Below are positions 33,986 through 45,130 of a stretch of DNA of 64,000 bases, piece by piece. Where the stretch lies: the NCBI RefSeq assembly GCF_950295315.1, contig NC_080181.1, positions 34,625,375 through 34,689,374 of the forward strand, in the 5' to 3' direction. Position numbers and translations under genes: made by a program. The first letter of the stretch is position 1. The number at the start of each line of letters is the position of its first letter. The DNA comes from Erinaceus europaeus. Taxonomy: Eukaryota > Chordata > Mammalia > Eulipotyphla > Erinaceidae. Under the pieces are notes generated by a model. The model did no database searches and had not been told where the DNA came from. It saw nothing but the letters and a program-made list of their open reading frames with translations.

Positions 33986-35175
33986 GATGTACACATGAAC
34001 CAGGACAAGAGTCCAGCTAAAAGTCCCCCAAAGGGTGAAGCACAAAATAATGAGGTCAACATCCAAACACTAGCTAAGGAAATAATCACAGTAGTGAGTA
34101 AAGAGTTTGAAAGAATTATCATCAGAAATACAGAAACAAAAAATGAGACTCTAGAAGAAAACACTAATTATCTCAAGGTTATTAGAGAGCTGAAAGCTGA
34201 AATAGTTGAGCTAAGAACACAACTAACTGAATAAGCTAAAACAGTATTAGAACAAAATAGATGAACTCCAGAAAACAGTAGAAGGGAGATAGAATAGAAT
34301 AAATGAGGCTGAAGACAGAGTTAGCAAGATCGAGGACAAATTAGAGACAACTAAAAATGAAAAGAGATCTCAAAAAGAGATTCAGATACTAAAAACAACA
34401 ACAAAGATGTATGGGATGACTTCAAAAGAAACAATATATGAATTATTAGCTTACCAGAGGGAGAAGAAGAAAGCATTCTTCAGGCCATTATAGCTGAAAA
34501 CTTCTCTAGTCTGGCTAGAGGTTTGTCAATCTTGTTTAATTTTTCAAAGAACCAACATTTGGCTTCATTGATCTTTTGTATGGTTCTCTTATATTTGATG
34601 TTGTTTATTTCTGCTCTAATTTTAGTTATTTCTGTCTTGGTTGCTTTAGGGTTCCTTTGTTCCTCTTCCTCTAAGTCATTAAGGTGTGCAGTAAGGTCAT
34701 TTATTTGGGCTTTTTCTTGTTTTTCAACTTTCTGCATCCCACAATGATCTTGGGTCCATACTCCCAGAGGGTTAAAGAGTAGAAAAGTTATCAGGGGAGG
34801 GGTTGGTATACAGAGGTCTGGTGGTGGGAATTGTGCAAAGCTGTACCCCTCTTATCCTATGGTTTCATCAACGTTTCCTTTTTTATAAATTAAAAAAAAA
34901 ACTTCTCTAGTCTAGACAACATCAAAGACATAAAGATTCAGGAAGCCCAGAGGGTCCCAAATAGAATTAAGCCAGAGTTAAAGACACATCATATTTAGAG
35001 TAGAAAGGAATAAGGATAAAGGATTCTGAAGGCTGCAAGAGAAAAATAAAGAGTCACCTAAAGAGGAAAACCCATAAGATAAGCAGAAGACTTCTCCACA
35101 TAAACACTACAGGCCTGAAGATAATGGCAAGATATCTATCAAGTACTCAATGAGAAAGCCTTTCAACCAAGAATA
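33986..35175 (+). pseudogene. L1 ORF1 remnant, split by a twin-primed L1
   Basis: A 79-codon frame (33995-34234) is the N-terminal, Lys/Glu-rich part of L1 ORF1p with coiled-coil character. The C-terminal RNA-binding part follows at 34914-35130. Between them a 385-bp L1 is inserted (34513-34897). Stops and frameshifts elsewhere make it non-functional. Confidence 0.82.
34513..34897. mobile_element. Short twin-primed L1 with perfect target duplication
   Basis: 34513 to about 34730 is L1 ORF2 in minus orientation; about 34731-34897 is L1 3' end in plus orientation, closing with an A-rich tail. The perfect 16-bp repeat aaaacttctctagtct at 34497-34512 and 34898-34913 brackets the whole, so the inversion arose during a single insertion. 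The host sequence, L1 ORF1, continues on both sides. Confidence 0.92.
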
Positions 35176-36380
35176 CTGTGTCCTGCCAATGGCGTGAATT
35201 CACCTATTAAAAGGCACAGAGTAGGAAGATGGATCAGAAGACACAACCCAACAACATGCTATCTACAGGAAACCCACCTAACTCAACAAGACAAACACAG
35301 ACTTAAAGTGAAAGGCTTGAAAACTACCATACAGGGCAATGACCCACAAAAAAGGGCAGGAACAGCTATTCTCATATCTGACACAATCGACTTTATAATA
35401 GATAAGATTAAAAAAGATAGGAATGGACACTACTTAATGCTCAGAGGATCAGTCAATCAAGAGGACTTAACAATTATTAACATCTATGCACCCAATGAGA
35501 AGCCATCTAAATACATCAAATGTCTACTGAAAGTACTATAGCAATATATTAACAGCAACACAGTCATAGTAGGGGACTTCAACACCCTACTCTCTCAACT
35601 GCACAGATCATCCTGGCAGAAGATCAATAAAAACATAAGGGAGCTAAATGTGGAGATATATTAACTAGAACTATTGGACGTTTTTCTGAGTTATTCACCC
35701 CACGAAACTGGAATACACATTTTACTCAAGTCCACATGGGTCTCAAAGATAGACCATGTTAGGTCACAAAGACAGCATCAGCAAATTTAAGAGCATTGAA
35801 ATAATCCCAACATCTCATCAGACCACAGTGGAATTAAACTAACACTAATAATAAAGAAAAGATTAGTAATAGTCCCCAAATGTGGAAGCTCAACAGTACA
35901 CTCCTTAACCTGGATGTTAGATGAGAGACTACAAAATACTTAGAGGAAAACATTGGTGGAACACTTTTCCACCTAAACCTCAAGGGTATATTTGATGAAA
36001 CAAACCCAATTGCAAGGAAGACTAAAGCAGAATCAAAGCAATGGGACTACATCAAATTGAAAAGCTTCTGTATAGCCAAGGAAACTATCACTCAAACAAA
36101 GAAATTCCTCACAGAATGGTTTGTCTTCACATGCCATACATCAGACAAAAGACTAATAACCAAAATACACAAAGAGCTCAGCAAACATATCACCAAATAA
36201 GCAAATGACCCCATCCAAAAATGGGCAGAGGATATGAACAAAACATTCACTTCAGAGGAGATCCAAAAGGCTAACAAACATATGAAAAATTTCTCCAGGT
36301 CACTGATTATCAGAGAAATGCAAATAAAGACAACATTGAGATATCACCTCACTCCTGTGAGAATGGCATACATGAAAAAG
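35176..36380 (+). pseudogene. L1 ORF2: endonuclease joined to C-terminal part
   Basis: A 115-codon frame (35194-35541) covers the endonuclease N-terminus, with LQETHL and the NIYAPNEKPSKYI-type motif. After a stop, GDFN is present at about 35571-35582 and SDHSG at about 35817-35831. Near 35910 the sequence jumps to the ORF2 C-terminal region and continues to the LTR at 36381. The RT core is absent, as in the L1 at 25.8 kb. Confidence 0.82.
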
Positions 36381-36795
36381 TGTTGGGCAGTATGCCAGCT
36401 TCCCCCTGCTTAACTTTATGGTCTATTTACATAACCACTAGAACTGTCCTGCCTGCAGGGCATTGGTTTAATCCCCACTGGTTCATACTCGCTTTTTGCT
36501 CCGCGCCCTCTCCTAGACACACCCTGATTTCCACCACTCTCTTTTTTCTCCACCTTCTCTACTTCACATCCTGTTTCCACCCTACTTGGCGAGTATATAT
36601 ACAACTGCTCTTCTGTTTGAACACACTTGGGATTTCTTCTGGCTCTGAGAGTCCCAGAGTCTTTCTCCTGAGATGCTAGCCCAGCACAAGTTCCTGATCC
36701 CTTTCCCACGCAGCATGCTAGGTTGGCTCCAGTTGAGTTCTTTCCAACCCAGAGAGCACTTGCTCGGGAAGAAGCACCCTCAGGCTATGCTGGCA
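36381..36795 (+). mobile_element. Solo LTR with 6-bp target duplication
   Basis: 415 bp, TGTTGGGCAG...TATGCTGGCA. aaaaag lies at 36375-36380 and 36796-36801, and removing the LTR restores L1 ORF2 ('atgaaaaaggacagcag'). A TATA box (gagtatatatacaac) is at about 36590-36604, giving plus orientation. No AATAAA was seen. The 6-bp duplication suggests class II; the family is not identified and it is unlike the other LTRs here. Confidence 0.87.
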
Positions 36796-36801
36796 AAAAA
36801 G

Positions 36802-37117
36802 GACAGCAGTAACAAATGTTGGAGAGGCTGTGTGGACAGAGGAACCCTTCTGCACTGCTGGTGGGAGTGTAAATTGGTCCAGCCTCTCTGAAGAGCAGTC
36901 TGGAGAACTCTCACAAGGCCTTCCATATGACCCAGTAATTCCTCTCCTAGGTATATACACCAAGGATTCCATAATGCCCAAAGAGATATGTGTACACCTA
37001 TGTTCATTGCAGCACAATTCATAATAACTAAAACCTGTAAGATACCCAGGTGCCCAACAACAGATGAGTGGCTGAGAAAGCTGTGGTATATATACATAAT
37101 GGAATACTATGCAGCAT
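36802..37117 (+). pseudogene. L1 ORF2 C-terminal end
   Basis: It continues the L1 broken at 36380: the 'ggaacccttctgcactgctgg' block, the 'ggtatatacaccaaggattcc' block and the 'agctgtggtatatatac' block in normal order, ending at an inversion point at about 37117. Confidence 0.82.
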
Positions 37118-37935
37118 TTGAATTTCTTGCTTAAGCATTTGAATTTCTTCCTTAATAACCAGTGGTTATTAAGTAGTATGTTGTTGAGTTTCCAAATTTT
37201 GTGACTTTTAGTATTTTTTGTTTGTTTGTTTGCTATGTAATGTTAGCTTTATTCCACTGTGGTCTGAGAAGATGCTTGGGATGATTTCAATGCCTTTGAA
37301 TTTGTTGATACTGTCTTTGTGGGTAACATGTGGTCTATCCTTGAGGATGTGCTGTGTAGATTTGAAAAGAATGTGTTTTCTGTTTTCTTGGGGTGAAGAA
37401 CTCTGAAAATGTCCAGGAGGTCCTTTCACTAAGCCTATGTTTATCTTGTTGAGCCAGGTTGGATTTTTGTACATAGCATATGGTTGGGTTACATTTTATG
37501 TTTTATGGTCCATCCTGCCGTTCTGTGCCTTTTAATAGGTGAGTTTAAGCCATTGGAATTTATTGATATTATGGATTTAATGTATTGCAGTACCACTATT
37601 CAATAATTTTTTATTGTCTCGGATCTCCCTGTAGATCTGAGCTCACATTCTGAGGTCATGAATAGGAAAGTTCCAAGCTGCCCCAATTTCAGTACCCATC
37701 TTCCTCAGATCTAGCATAGAGTTTGTTGATTAGCCTCGTTTCAGCAGATGGAACATTCTCTATCGTTGTTGATCCAAGTTGAGGGCATGGTTCTATGGGG
37801 GCCCACAAAGGGGTCTATTGTGTTGTTCCTGATAGAGATGACAGGTAACAATGGATAGAGGGATTTATTCAAGGTCTAGGCCCATCATGTCTGTTTTGGA
37901 CTCTCAGGACTCCCCGAATAGGGCTCCAGGGTACA
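37118..37935 (-). repeat. L1 ORF2 and 3' UTR pieces, inverted
   Basis: 37118-37610 is L1 ORF2 endonuclease/linker in minus orientation; 37610-37935 is L1 3' UTR in minus orientation. Together with the plus-strand 3' UTR that follows, this looks like another inversion-type insertion or two overlapping insertions. No clear target duplication was found. Confidence 0.72.
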
Positions 37936-38422
37936 GTAAATTCAAGCCATATGATTTTCAAAGTAAACCAAGTTCCCAAATAACTTGATTATAGTACTAA
38001 TTATCTGTTGCCTTCATATACTCTAAGAAAGCAAGGATACTTCCTCATTATCTTTAAAGTTCATACTTCTTACAGTCCTGAAAGAACTTACTGTTATTTA
38101 TTCATACTTCTGTGGCCTTACTTTTATTTATTCATGCTTCTCCTGGTCCTTACCATTTGATACTGCATTTGCTGATCTCAAACAAATTAATATAACCAGT
38201 CGCACCTCATCATGTTTCAGTCCTTCAACTCTAATACTCTGGTGAGAACTTCTCTAGCTTATGGTGTTCCCTAGTTGCATTTCAGATGGCACACTTCCTT
38301 ACAAAGTTACAGAAACTGTATATAGACCAGTGTCCAAGGGATACAGTGCATGAACACATGTATCCATAAGTTAGGGATATATGTGCTTCTTCTTCTTCTA
38401 GCGTTTGCCCAATATATGTGCT

Positions 38423-38476
<54 letters not shown>

Positions 38477-38665
38477 GAAAAAGTACATAATAACTGAAAG
38501 TGAGTGGAGCTCAATAAGGGCAACAATCAAGTACTGCCAGAGGGATAAGGAACAGAACCCTCCAATAGAGGGGTTGGGGATGGAGAATTCTGGTGGTGGG
38601 AGTTATATGGAATTGTACCTCTCTTGTCCCACAATCTTGTTGACTATTATTAATTCACTTAAAAA
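37936..38665 (+). repeat. L1 3' UTR with Vingi stub and (AT)n
   Basis: 3' UTR blocks in plus orientation run to the terminal block at 38521-38665. Within it lie the 23-bp Vingi stub (38389-38411) and an (AT)n tract at about 38429-38471. Confidence 0.72.
38389..38411 (-). mobile_element. 23-bp Vingi 3'-end stub
   Basis: On the minus strand it reads TGGGCAAACGCTAGAAGAAG, the last bases of Vingi including the ORF stop codon region and GAA tail as seen at 10760-10790 and 53886-53900. A perfect 12-bp repeat atatatgtgctt flanks it (38377-38388, 38412-38423). It is an extremely truncated Vingi insertion. The AT-rich setting lowers certainty about the duplication. Confidence 0.75.
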
Positions 38666-39509
38666 AGTTTTTTTTTCAAATAAGCCAACTTATTTGAGAA
38701 TAATCTGAAGAAAATATATATTGAGAATAATCTGAACAAAATATATATTTTTTAAAGTTCAATAAGCAGAAATAGGTCTATTTCCAAGATTTGTTTTTTT
38801 AATTTATTAAATTAAAATTATAAATTTATTATAGAATTATAAATTTATTAAAGCAGCTTAAACTAAATATCTAGAGGGAAGAAAGAAAAAGGAACAAGGA
38901 ACAACAACAACAAAAAACTAAGGGAGGTACTGTCACAGCCTCAGAAGTTGCAGAGGTTTGTCAAGGCCAACCCGAAAGAGCTCCAGTCCTCTTGGGGAAA
39001 GGGGAAGGAAAAAAGTGGGAAAAAACCCTCCTTTTGATGATTCACAGGTACACCACCACCACCACCACCACTGCTCCCAGGCTTGGAATTTTGATAATGA
39101 GATTGACTCTACAGAGGAGCTCCCTGTCCATAGCCAGTAAATTTACCCTTCTGTAGTTATGAAGTGAGGGGGTTGGGGACAGGGGTTAGTCAATGCAGAG
39201 AGGGAAATTGAAACAGCAGTTCAGCTCAGTATCTAGTGTCTACATTGTCCTTTCTCCAGCCTGTTGCCAGCCTATGTGAGCTGCTACTCTACTCCTTGAT
39301 TCCACTTTGACCCCTCCTGTATACTTCCTCCACCACTGGCTTGGAAATCATGCTTTCACTCAGAATTCCCTGGTTTTAAGCAGTTGCTTTGCAGAAAGAA
39401 AATCAGGAGATGTTCTCAAGTCACCATCTTGCTTCTAACCTCCTGAGCCTCTGTTTTTGTTTGTTTAACTTTTGGGTGAGAAGGAGCTAGTTTTTTTTTT
39501 TAAAGTGAT
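38666..39509. other. Unassigned, mostly non-repeat-like DNA
   Basis: It holds a 35-bp tandem duplication ('gagaataatctgaa.aaaatatatatt', about 38695-38752), A-rich sequence and then a GC-richer block (38930-39460) with a short (CAC)n tract at about 39050-39070. A 60-codon frame at 38958-39140 contains a His run from that tract and shows no recognisable domain. Possibly unique genomic DNA. Confidence 0.35.
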
Positions 39510-39663
39510 TAAGCAAACTAGCTTACCCAGTATCTTGTATGTAGCTGTGCCATTGGTTGCTTCTGATCTACTCCTATGTTCATAGCAGCACAATTCATAA
39601 TAGCTAAAACCTGGAAGCATCCCAGGTGCCCAACAACAGATGAGTGGCTGAGAAAGCTGTGGT
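39510..39663. repeat. L1 mosaic fragment with inversion
   Basis: 39510-39575 is L1 3' UTR in minus orientation ('tgtgccattggttgcttctg'), switching directly to ORF2-end sequence in plus orientation (39576-39663, 'catagcagcacaattcataa'). Confidence 0.7.
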
Positions 39664-40494
39664 TTAAGCTGCTTTTATCAATTGTTTTTGCTTTGTTCAG
39701 GAAGGGGGAGGTTTTGTATAGCCAATTTAGAATAGTTTGAACTGCTGGCTGATCTTTAGATGTCTTCCCTTCTTTTTTTTGTTTGTCTGCTTTCTATTTG
39801 ACCTATCGAAATATTTTTCTGACCTGTCATCGTTCAGTTGTTGTGTTCTGTAAGGAAAAACCCCATTAATCCAAAGACCTTTTATAACTGAGATCACAAA
39901 ACTCAGAGACATATGGGATGATCTCAAAAGAAGTAAATTGGCCTACCAGAGGAAGAAAGAGAGGGAGAGGTAGAAAGCACCTGGAGTAAATAATAGAAGA
40001 AAAGTTCCCAGCATCATCTCAGACCACAGTGGAGTAAAACTAACACTTACAAACAAACAGAAAATTAGTAAAAGTCACAAAATTTAGAAACTCAACAACA
40101 TACTGCTTAATAACCACTGGATCAAAGAGGAACTTAGCATTTAAAATGTAGTCTTGAGTGTCAATAAACACTTGTAAAAACACAAATGACTTGAAACTAT
40201 TTTTCCCAAAGTCAAAATACTTAAGTGTTGGGAGATTTTGTTTATTTATTTTATTCAACTACATCTTTGGATTTTTTTTTTTTTGGTACAAAGCATGATT
40301 CTTGGTAACACCTTAGAGAAACAGTTCTAAACTGTAAGGACTGACTGATACATTAAATTAAAATGTCTCTTTTGTTCTCTCATGCAAGTCACTTTTTTCC
40401 TTTCTTTTTCTTTTAACTCTTCCTCTTTCTCCCCCCCCCCCCCAATTTTCCATCAAGGTTATCATTGAGGCTTGGTGATAGCATGGCTCCACTG
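39664..40494 (+). repeat. L1 ORF1-ORF2 deletion fragment and AT-rich flanks
   Basis: 39886-39990 is L1 ORF1 end ('gggatgatctcaaaagaagt'), joined directly to ORF2 endonuclease end (40010-40135, 'agaccacagtggagtaaaac'), in plus orientation. 39664-39885 and 40136-40494 are AT-rich with no assignment, except for a T run (40267-40284) and a C run (40431-40443). Confidence 0.55.
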
Positions 40495-40690
40495 TTGCTA
40501 GTAATTTTTTTCTTTATATTTCTTTTTTGATACGGGCAGAGAGAAATAGAGTAGAGGAGAAAGTAAGTGGGAGAGACACCTTCAGTGCCACTCTACTGAA
40601 TGTGAAGCTTCCCCATGAACCTGGGTCCTCATGTGTGGTAACATGCATACTTTCCTGGGTGTGCCACTGTTCATATTCTCTCTCTCATGG
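40495..40690 (-). repeat. Old tRNA-derived SINE
   Basis: Minus orientation: tail-side T-rich segment, 'gggcagagagaaatagag' body, then 'tgtgaagcttccccatgaacctgggtcc' and a decayed head. Confidence 0.72.
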
Positions 40691-41054
40691 TATATTTTAC
40701 TTGTATATTCTAAATACAGAAATAAAACCTTACTGAGTCTCATTAAGCAGTCAAATGTATGTGCATGAGAATGGAAACACGTAATTTTTGGTATAGGTAC
40801 AAGTTCATTTTGTGGTCCCTTGCAATTGGGATTTGGTATCCTTTAGGAAGAAGCATTTTATTGATTTTAAAAGTATAAGTCTATATCAATTAGAACTTTT
40901 AGGAGTCTCTGCATGTGACTTATCCGCCTCAGCCCCACCTCATCACAACTCTCAACCTTATTTCTGCACACTATTCATCATACTCTGTTTATTTACCTTC
41001 AGTTGTATGTCTCCTTGTGTTTTCTGCATCTTTGTCCCTGCTTTCTGTGTCATA
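40691..41054. other. No feature seen
   Basis: AT-rich non-coding sequence between two old SINEs. No motif or repeat recognised. Confidence 0.3.
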
Positions 41055-41233
41055 CCACTATTGATATATTTATTGATTACTATTGTTGTTATGATTATTA
41101 TTTGGATAGAGACAGAGAGATATTGAGAGTTTGGGGGAGATAGCAAGGAAATGAGAAAGAGAAACACCTGCTACACTGCTTCACTGCATGGTAATGTATA
41201 TGCCCAACCAGGTGAACCGCCATCTGGCCCCTA
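41055..41233 (-). repeat. Old tRNA-derived SINE
   Basis: Minus orientation: 'ttattgattactattgttg' tail side, 'ggatagagacagagagatattgagag' body, then 'ctacactgcttcactgcatgg' and the head ending 'ccatctggcccc'. Confidence 0.75.
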
Positions 41234-42175
41234 CCACTGATATATTAGTTTAGTTTTCACTTTCATTGTCTGAACTCTTAGAAAGTATTGTCATAACATT
41301 TACCATGTTAAAATTAAACTAGTATAATTTTGACACTAAATATAACACAGGCAACATCACAGGTTGGATTGTTACTGCTCATTCTTACACTAAAATTGAG
41401 CAAGTCACTGTACTCTAAGGAGTTCAAGGAAGCATGCAGCTTATGCAACCTAGAAATGGTTACCACTAACAACAGGAAAACAACAGTGACTATGGAACAC
41501 AGCTAATCTGTACCACATTCACATGACACCAGTAGCAGTTCTTTTGCACTGCTGTATGAGCTATGTTATTTATGCTTTAAAGCTCTGTATCAGTTTACTG
41601 AAAACTGATTTTTTTTCTTCCTGGTGAAATTTTTTCCAGGATACAGGAGTTTCAGTATTGTAACCAGGATAGTTCTGCATTAATCAGGATAATTACTCAT
41701 CCCTTAGTCAATATCTGTATCTGTACTTTATGTCCACTTTTCTCTAGCAGACTTGCACACTAGAAGAAAAGTGATAGATACCTGAGAAAGGGTCTACAAC
41801 TAAATTTGTGTGCTGCTGGCTCAGGAATGTTCATCAAAGCATTTCTAGTGTTTGTAGTGCAGAAACTGTTATAAGGTAAATATGTTTTTTTATTGAAATA
41901 TCTCTTCCCTCCAGTGTATTTATTTTGCTTCATTTTGCAGGAATGGCTTCCTGCAGCCCTGTCACTGACTGAAAGGGATTTTAATGTTTTATTTTTATAT
42001 TTATCATAAGAGACTGGCTGACTGGGCCTGGCAAATTGACAAAGTAACAAGTCAGCTCAGGCTCCCCATGTTCTTCCTATGAATAATGTGACTCTGAACA
42101 AGTCATTCTGTCTCACTGGGTCTTATTTTTAATTCTTAGAACAAAAAGTCAAATAGCATAATTTGAAACATTGGT
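41234..42175. other. Unassigned, possibly unique DNA
   Basis: No coding frame with recognisable homology and no internal repeat. The longest frame (41760-42050, minus, 96 codons) has no domain that I can recognise and no supporting context. Confidence 0.35.
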
Positions 42176-42960
42176 ACAAGACTAGAGCAGAAATTTCCCC
42201 AAAGAACATATACAAATGGCCAATGTACACAGGAAAGTTGCTTTGCCTCACCAATCACCAAAACAATAACAGTAAAAACAGTAATAAATCATCTCGCACC
42301 CCTTGAATGGTTTCAGCATAAAATCCAAAATATAAAGTGTTGGTGAGGATTGTATTCAGTTAGTGGTAATGTTATATGGTACAGTTGCTATGGAAACAGT
42401 TTAACGCTTGCTAAAAATATAGAACTATCATATGATATAGCAAATCTACTTCTGGATATTTATATAAAAGAATTGAAATTTGGATCTTAAAGAGATATTT
42501 GCTTCCCTATGTTCACTGCAGTGTTATTCATTCACAGCAGCTTAGATGCAGAAATCAGCCATGTTTCTATCAACGAATAAAAAAAAACGAAAATGTAGTA
42601 TATACATAGACTGGGATATTAGTCTTGAAAAGTAAGTCATCATTTGTAAATATGCCTGGTTGATATTATACTAACTGAAGTCAGTTTGTCTCAGAAGGAA
42701 AAATTGCTATGCTTTCAAGCTTTTTACATGAGATTCCTAAAATGTTCAAACTCATAAAACCAGAAAATAGGATGGAAGCTACCACAAAGCTGGGAGGAAG
42801 AAAAGTGAAGCACTGCTAATCAATAATTATAAATTTATAGTTGTAAAAAATGAAAAAATTCTGAGGACCTGTTATATAGTAATGTTAATATTGTTGACAA
42901 TTTTTATTGTACATTTAAAAATATGTTTAAAATATACTTTGTTCTTGTACTGTTTCAAAA
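42176..42960 (+). repeat. Ancient L1 3' region
   Basis: It follows the classic L1 ORF2-end order, very diverged: 'aagaacatatacaaatggcc', 'aaatcatctcgcacccc', 'gtatatacatagactgggatatta', then 3' UTR. Much older than the hedgehog-specific L1s. Confidence 0.72.
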
Positions 42961-43019
42961 AAGATGTTCACATGGTCTTGGAAGTAGCAAATTATTAGAA
43001 TATTGAACTTAAAAACAGT

Positions 43020-43215
43020 GGTCCTGGGTTGTGGTGCACCAGGTTAAGAGCACACATTATAGTGCACAAAGACCCAGGTTCAAATCTCCAGTCCCCACCT
43101 GCAGGAGGGAAACATCATCCACTATGAAACAGTGATGTAGGTAAATGTCTCTCTTTCTCTCTCCTTTATCTCCCCTCATTCATTTTCTTTTAGTATCTAC
43201 CCAAAATAAGTAAAA
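43020..43215 (+). repeat. tRNA-derived SINE
   Basis: Head 'ggtcctgggttgtggtgcacc', B box GGTTCAAATCT at about 43077, CT-rich body and A-rich end. Confidence 0.75.
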
Positions 43216-43247
43216 TAGTTCAAATAAAGCAAGCAAACAAAGAAAAC

Positions 43248-43445
43248 ATGATGTCCCAGGTTTCAGTGGTAGGGCATCTAATAATGTATACACATTATCA
43301 TGTGAGAGAACCTGGGTTCAAGTCCCCAGTGCCAGCATTTGGGAGGGAGCTTCACCCATGGTGGAGTACTACTGCAGGTGTCTCTGTCTCTTCCTTGCTG
43401 TCTTCCTCTTTAATACTCTCTGTCACTATGAGAAAAAAGAAATAA
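43248..43445 (+). repeat. tRNA-derived SINE
   Basis: Head from 'gtcccaggtttcagtggtagg', B box GGTTCAAGTCCCC at about 43315, then 'tactgcaggtgtctctgtctc' and an A-rich end. The second of three SINEs in tandem orientation. Confidence 0.75.
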
Positions 43446-43567
43446 AAGCAAGAAATGGCTTCTGAGAATAACGAAGTCATTATGCAGTCACAGAGCCTCA
43501 GCAAAACCTTGGTGGCAAAATAAAATAAAATCAATAGTACATTTTAAAAAGCTTTAAAAATAAATCC

Positions 43568-43795
43568 ATGGAGCCATGCAGTGGTGCACTTGGTTAAGTG
43601 CACACATTATAGTGCACAAGGAAATAGGTTCAAGCCCCTGGTCCCATCTGCAAAGGAAAAGCTTCATAAGTGGTGAAGTAGGGCTGCAGAAGTCTCTCTC
43701 TCTCCCTTTCTCTCTTCCTCTCAATATTCTCTGTCTTGTCCTAATACTAAATAAAGAAAATACATCAAGAAATAATAAACATAATAAAATAAACC
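43568..43795 (+). repeat. tRNA-derived SINE
   Basis: Head 'ggagccatgcagtggtgcac', B box GGTTCAAGCCCC at about 43627, a 'ggtgaagtagggctgcagaag' segment, TCTC body and A-rich tail. Confidence 0.78.
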
Positions 43796-43879
43796 CACAA
43801 GGTCCCAAGTTTGAACCACATTACAATATTAGAGACTGGTGCTCTTATCCTATATCTCTCCTGTTGATTAATCTTTGTT

Positions 43880-44025
43880 ATTAATTAAATACTTTATTTA
43901 TGTATTTTTCCTTGCTTTATCAGAGCACTGCTCTGCTTTGGCTTATGGTGGGACAGGGGATTGAACCTGAGACATCCTAGCCTCAGACATGATAGTTTCT
44001 TTGTATATCTACCCCCACTTTACAT
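43880..44025 (-). repeat. SINE of a different head type
   Basis: Minus orientation: 'attaaatactttatttatg' tail side, then 'tcagagcactgctctgc', B-box-like 'ggggattgaacctgagac' and head. Same general type as the copy at 59935-60070. Confidence 0.6.
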
Positions 44026-44279
44026 CTTTAAAAAAATGTTTTAAAAAGCTCATCTTATTCCACTGAGTTCTGGTTGTTATTCAGTGATAAGCCTTCTGTT
44101 AGATGCATTTCTGTGCCTCAGTGATGCAAATTGGCAGGATTCTTGTCTTTTTAGAAACACATAATGGATTTATATTGGATAGGAGAGGTGACAGCTGCAT
44201 CCTGTTAAGTCTTAGTGTCATCTGAAGGCCTGGTCTCTGATGCCAATATACTGCCAATTTTTCAGAAGCTTCTACTTTA

Positions 44280-45130
44280 ATCTTTAAAAGATATTGATTG
44301 ATTTAATAATTATTGACAAGACCGTGGGATAAAAAAGGATACAATTCCACACAATTCCCACCACCAGAGTTCTGTGTCCCATGCCCTCCTTTGGAAACTT
44401 TCCTATTCTTTAATCCTCTGGGAGCATGAACCAAGGATCATTATGGGGTGCAGAAGGTAGAAAATCTTGCTTTTGTAATTGCTTCTCCACTGGACATGGA
44501 CATTGGCAGGTCAGTCTATACTCCTAGCCTACACTTTCACTAGTGGAGCAGAACATTGGCAAGATGGGGCTCTGGAACACATTGCTAAAATCGTCTGCCC
44601 AGGGAAGTCAGTCTGGCATCATAGTAGCATATGCAACTTAGTGGCTGAAAAACATTAAGATGTAAAGCAGAAAAAATTGTTTAATAATCATGAACCTAAA
44701 GGTAAGTATAGAGCAGATGAGATTTGGGGTCTCCATTTTGGAAAAAGCTAAGAAGTCTATTTTAGGTTTACCCTGACCCTGAAGGCTGGCTAACATGCAG
44801 GTGGGCTAAAAGTATTATCTGGGAAGATGGTGTCAGACCAGGACTAGAAAGGGGGATCATAAATTATAGTAGCTCCCAAATACGGGGAAAGTATATAAAT
44901 ACTGTTAACTGTAAATCTGATATGGATCCCATATTCAGCACAAGAGCCTGTGTAACCTCTGCATCCCTGTAGGTCTGAGATCACATTCTGTGGTCATAGC
45001 TAGAAACATTCTAGGCTTCACTCATTTCAGGATCAGTCTTCCTTGAGTAGCAGAGTATGTTGACCCAGCCTCCCATCAGAGAGTAGAGCAGTCCCTACTG
45101 TTGTTGTTCTACATTGAGGACAAGGTCCTG
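44280..45130 (-). repeat. L1 3' UTR copy
   Basis: Minus orientation of the recurrent 3' UTR: terminal block at about 44330-44360 ('cacacaattcccaccaccag'), 'cttttgtaattgcttctcc' at about 44470, and the 'ctgtggtcatagctag' block at about 44987. Confidence 0.75.

Noticed and set aside
38282..38530. Hydrophobic 'IYIYIYIY' frame
   Set aside because: It is a translation of the (AT)n tract at 38429-38471.
41760..42050. A 96-codon minus-strand frame
   Set aside because: No recognisable domain, no splice or promoter context and no repeat in the window supports it; a frame of this length is expected by chance in 64 kb.
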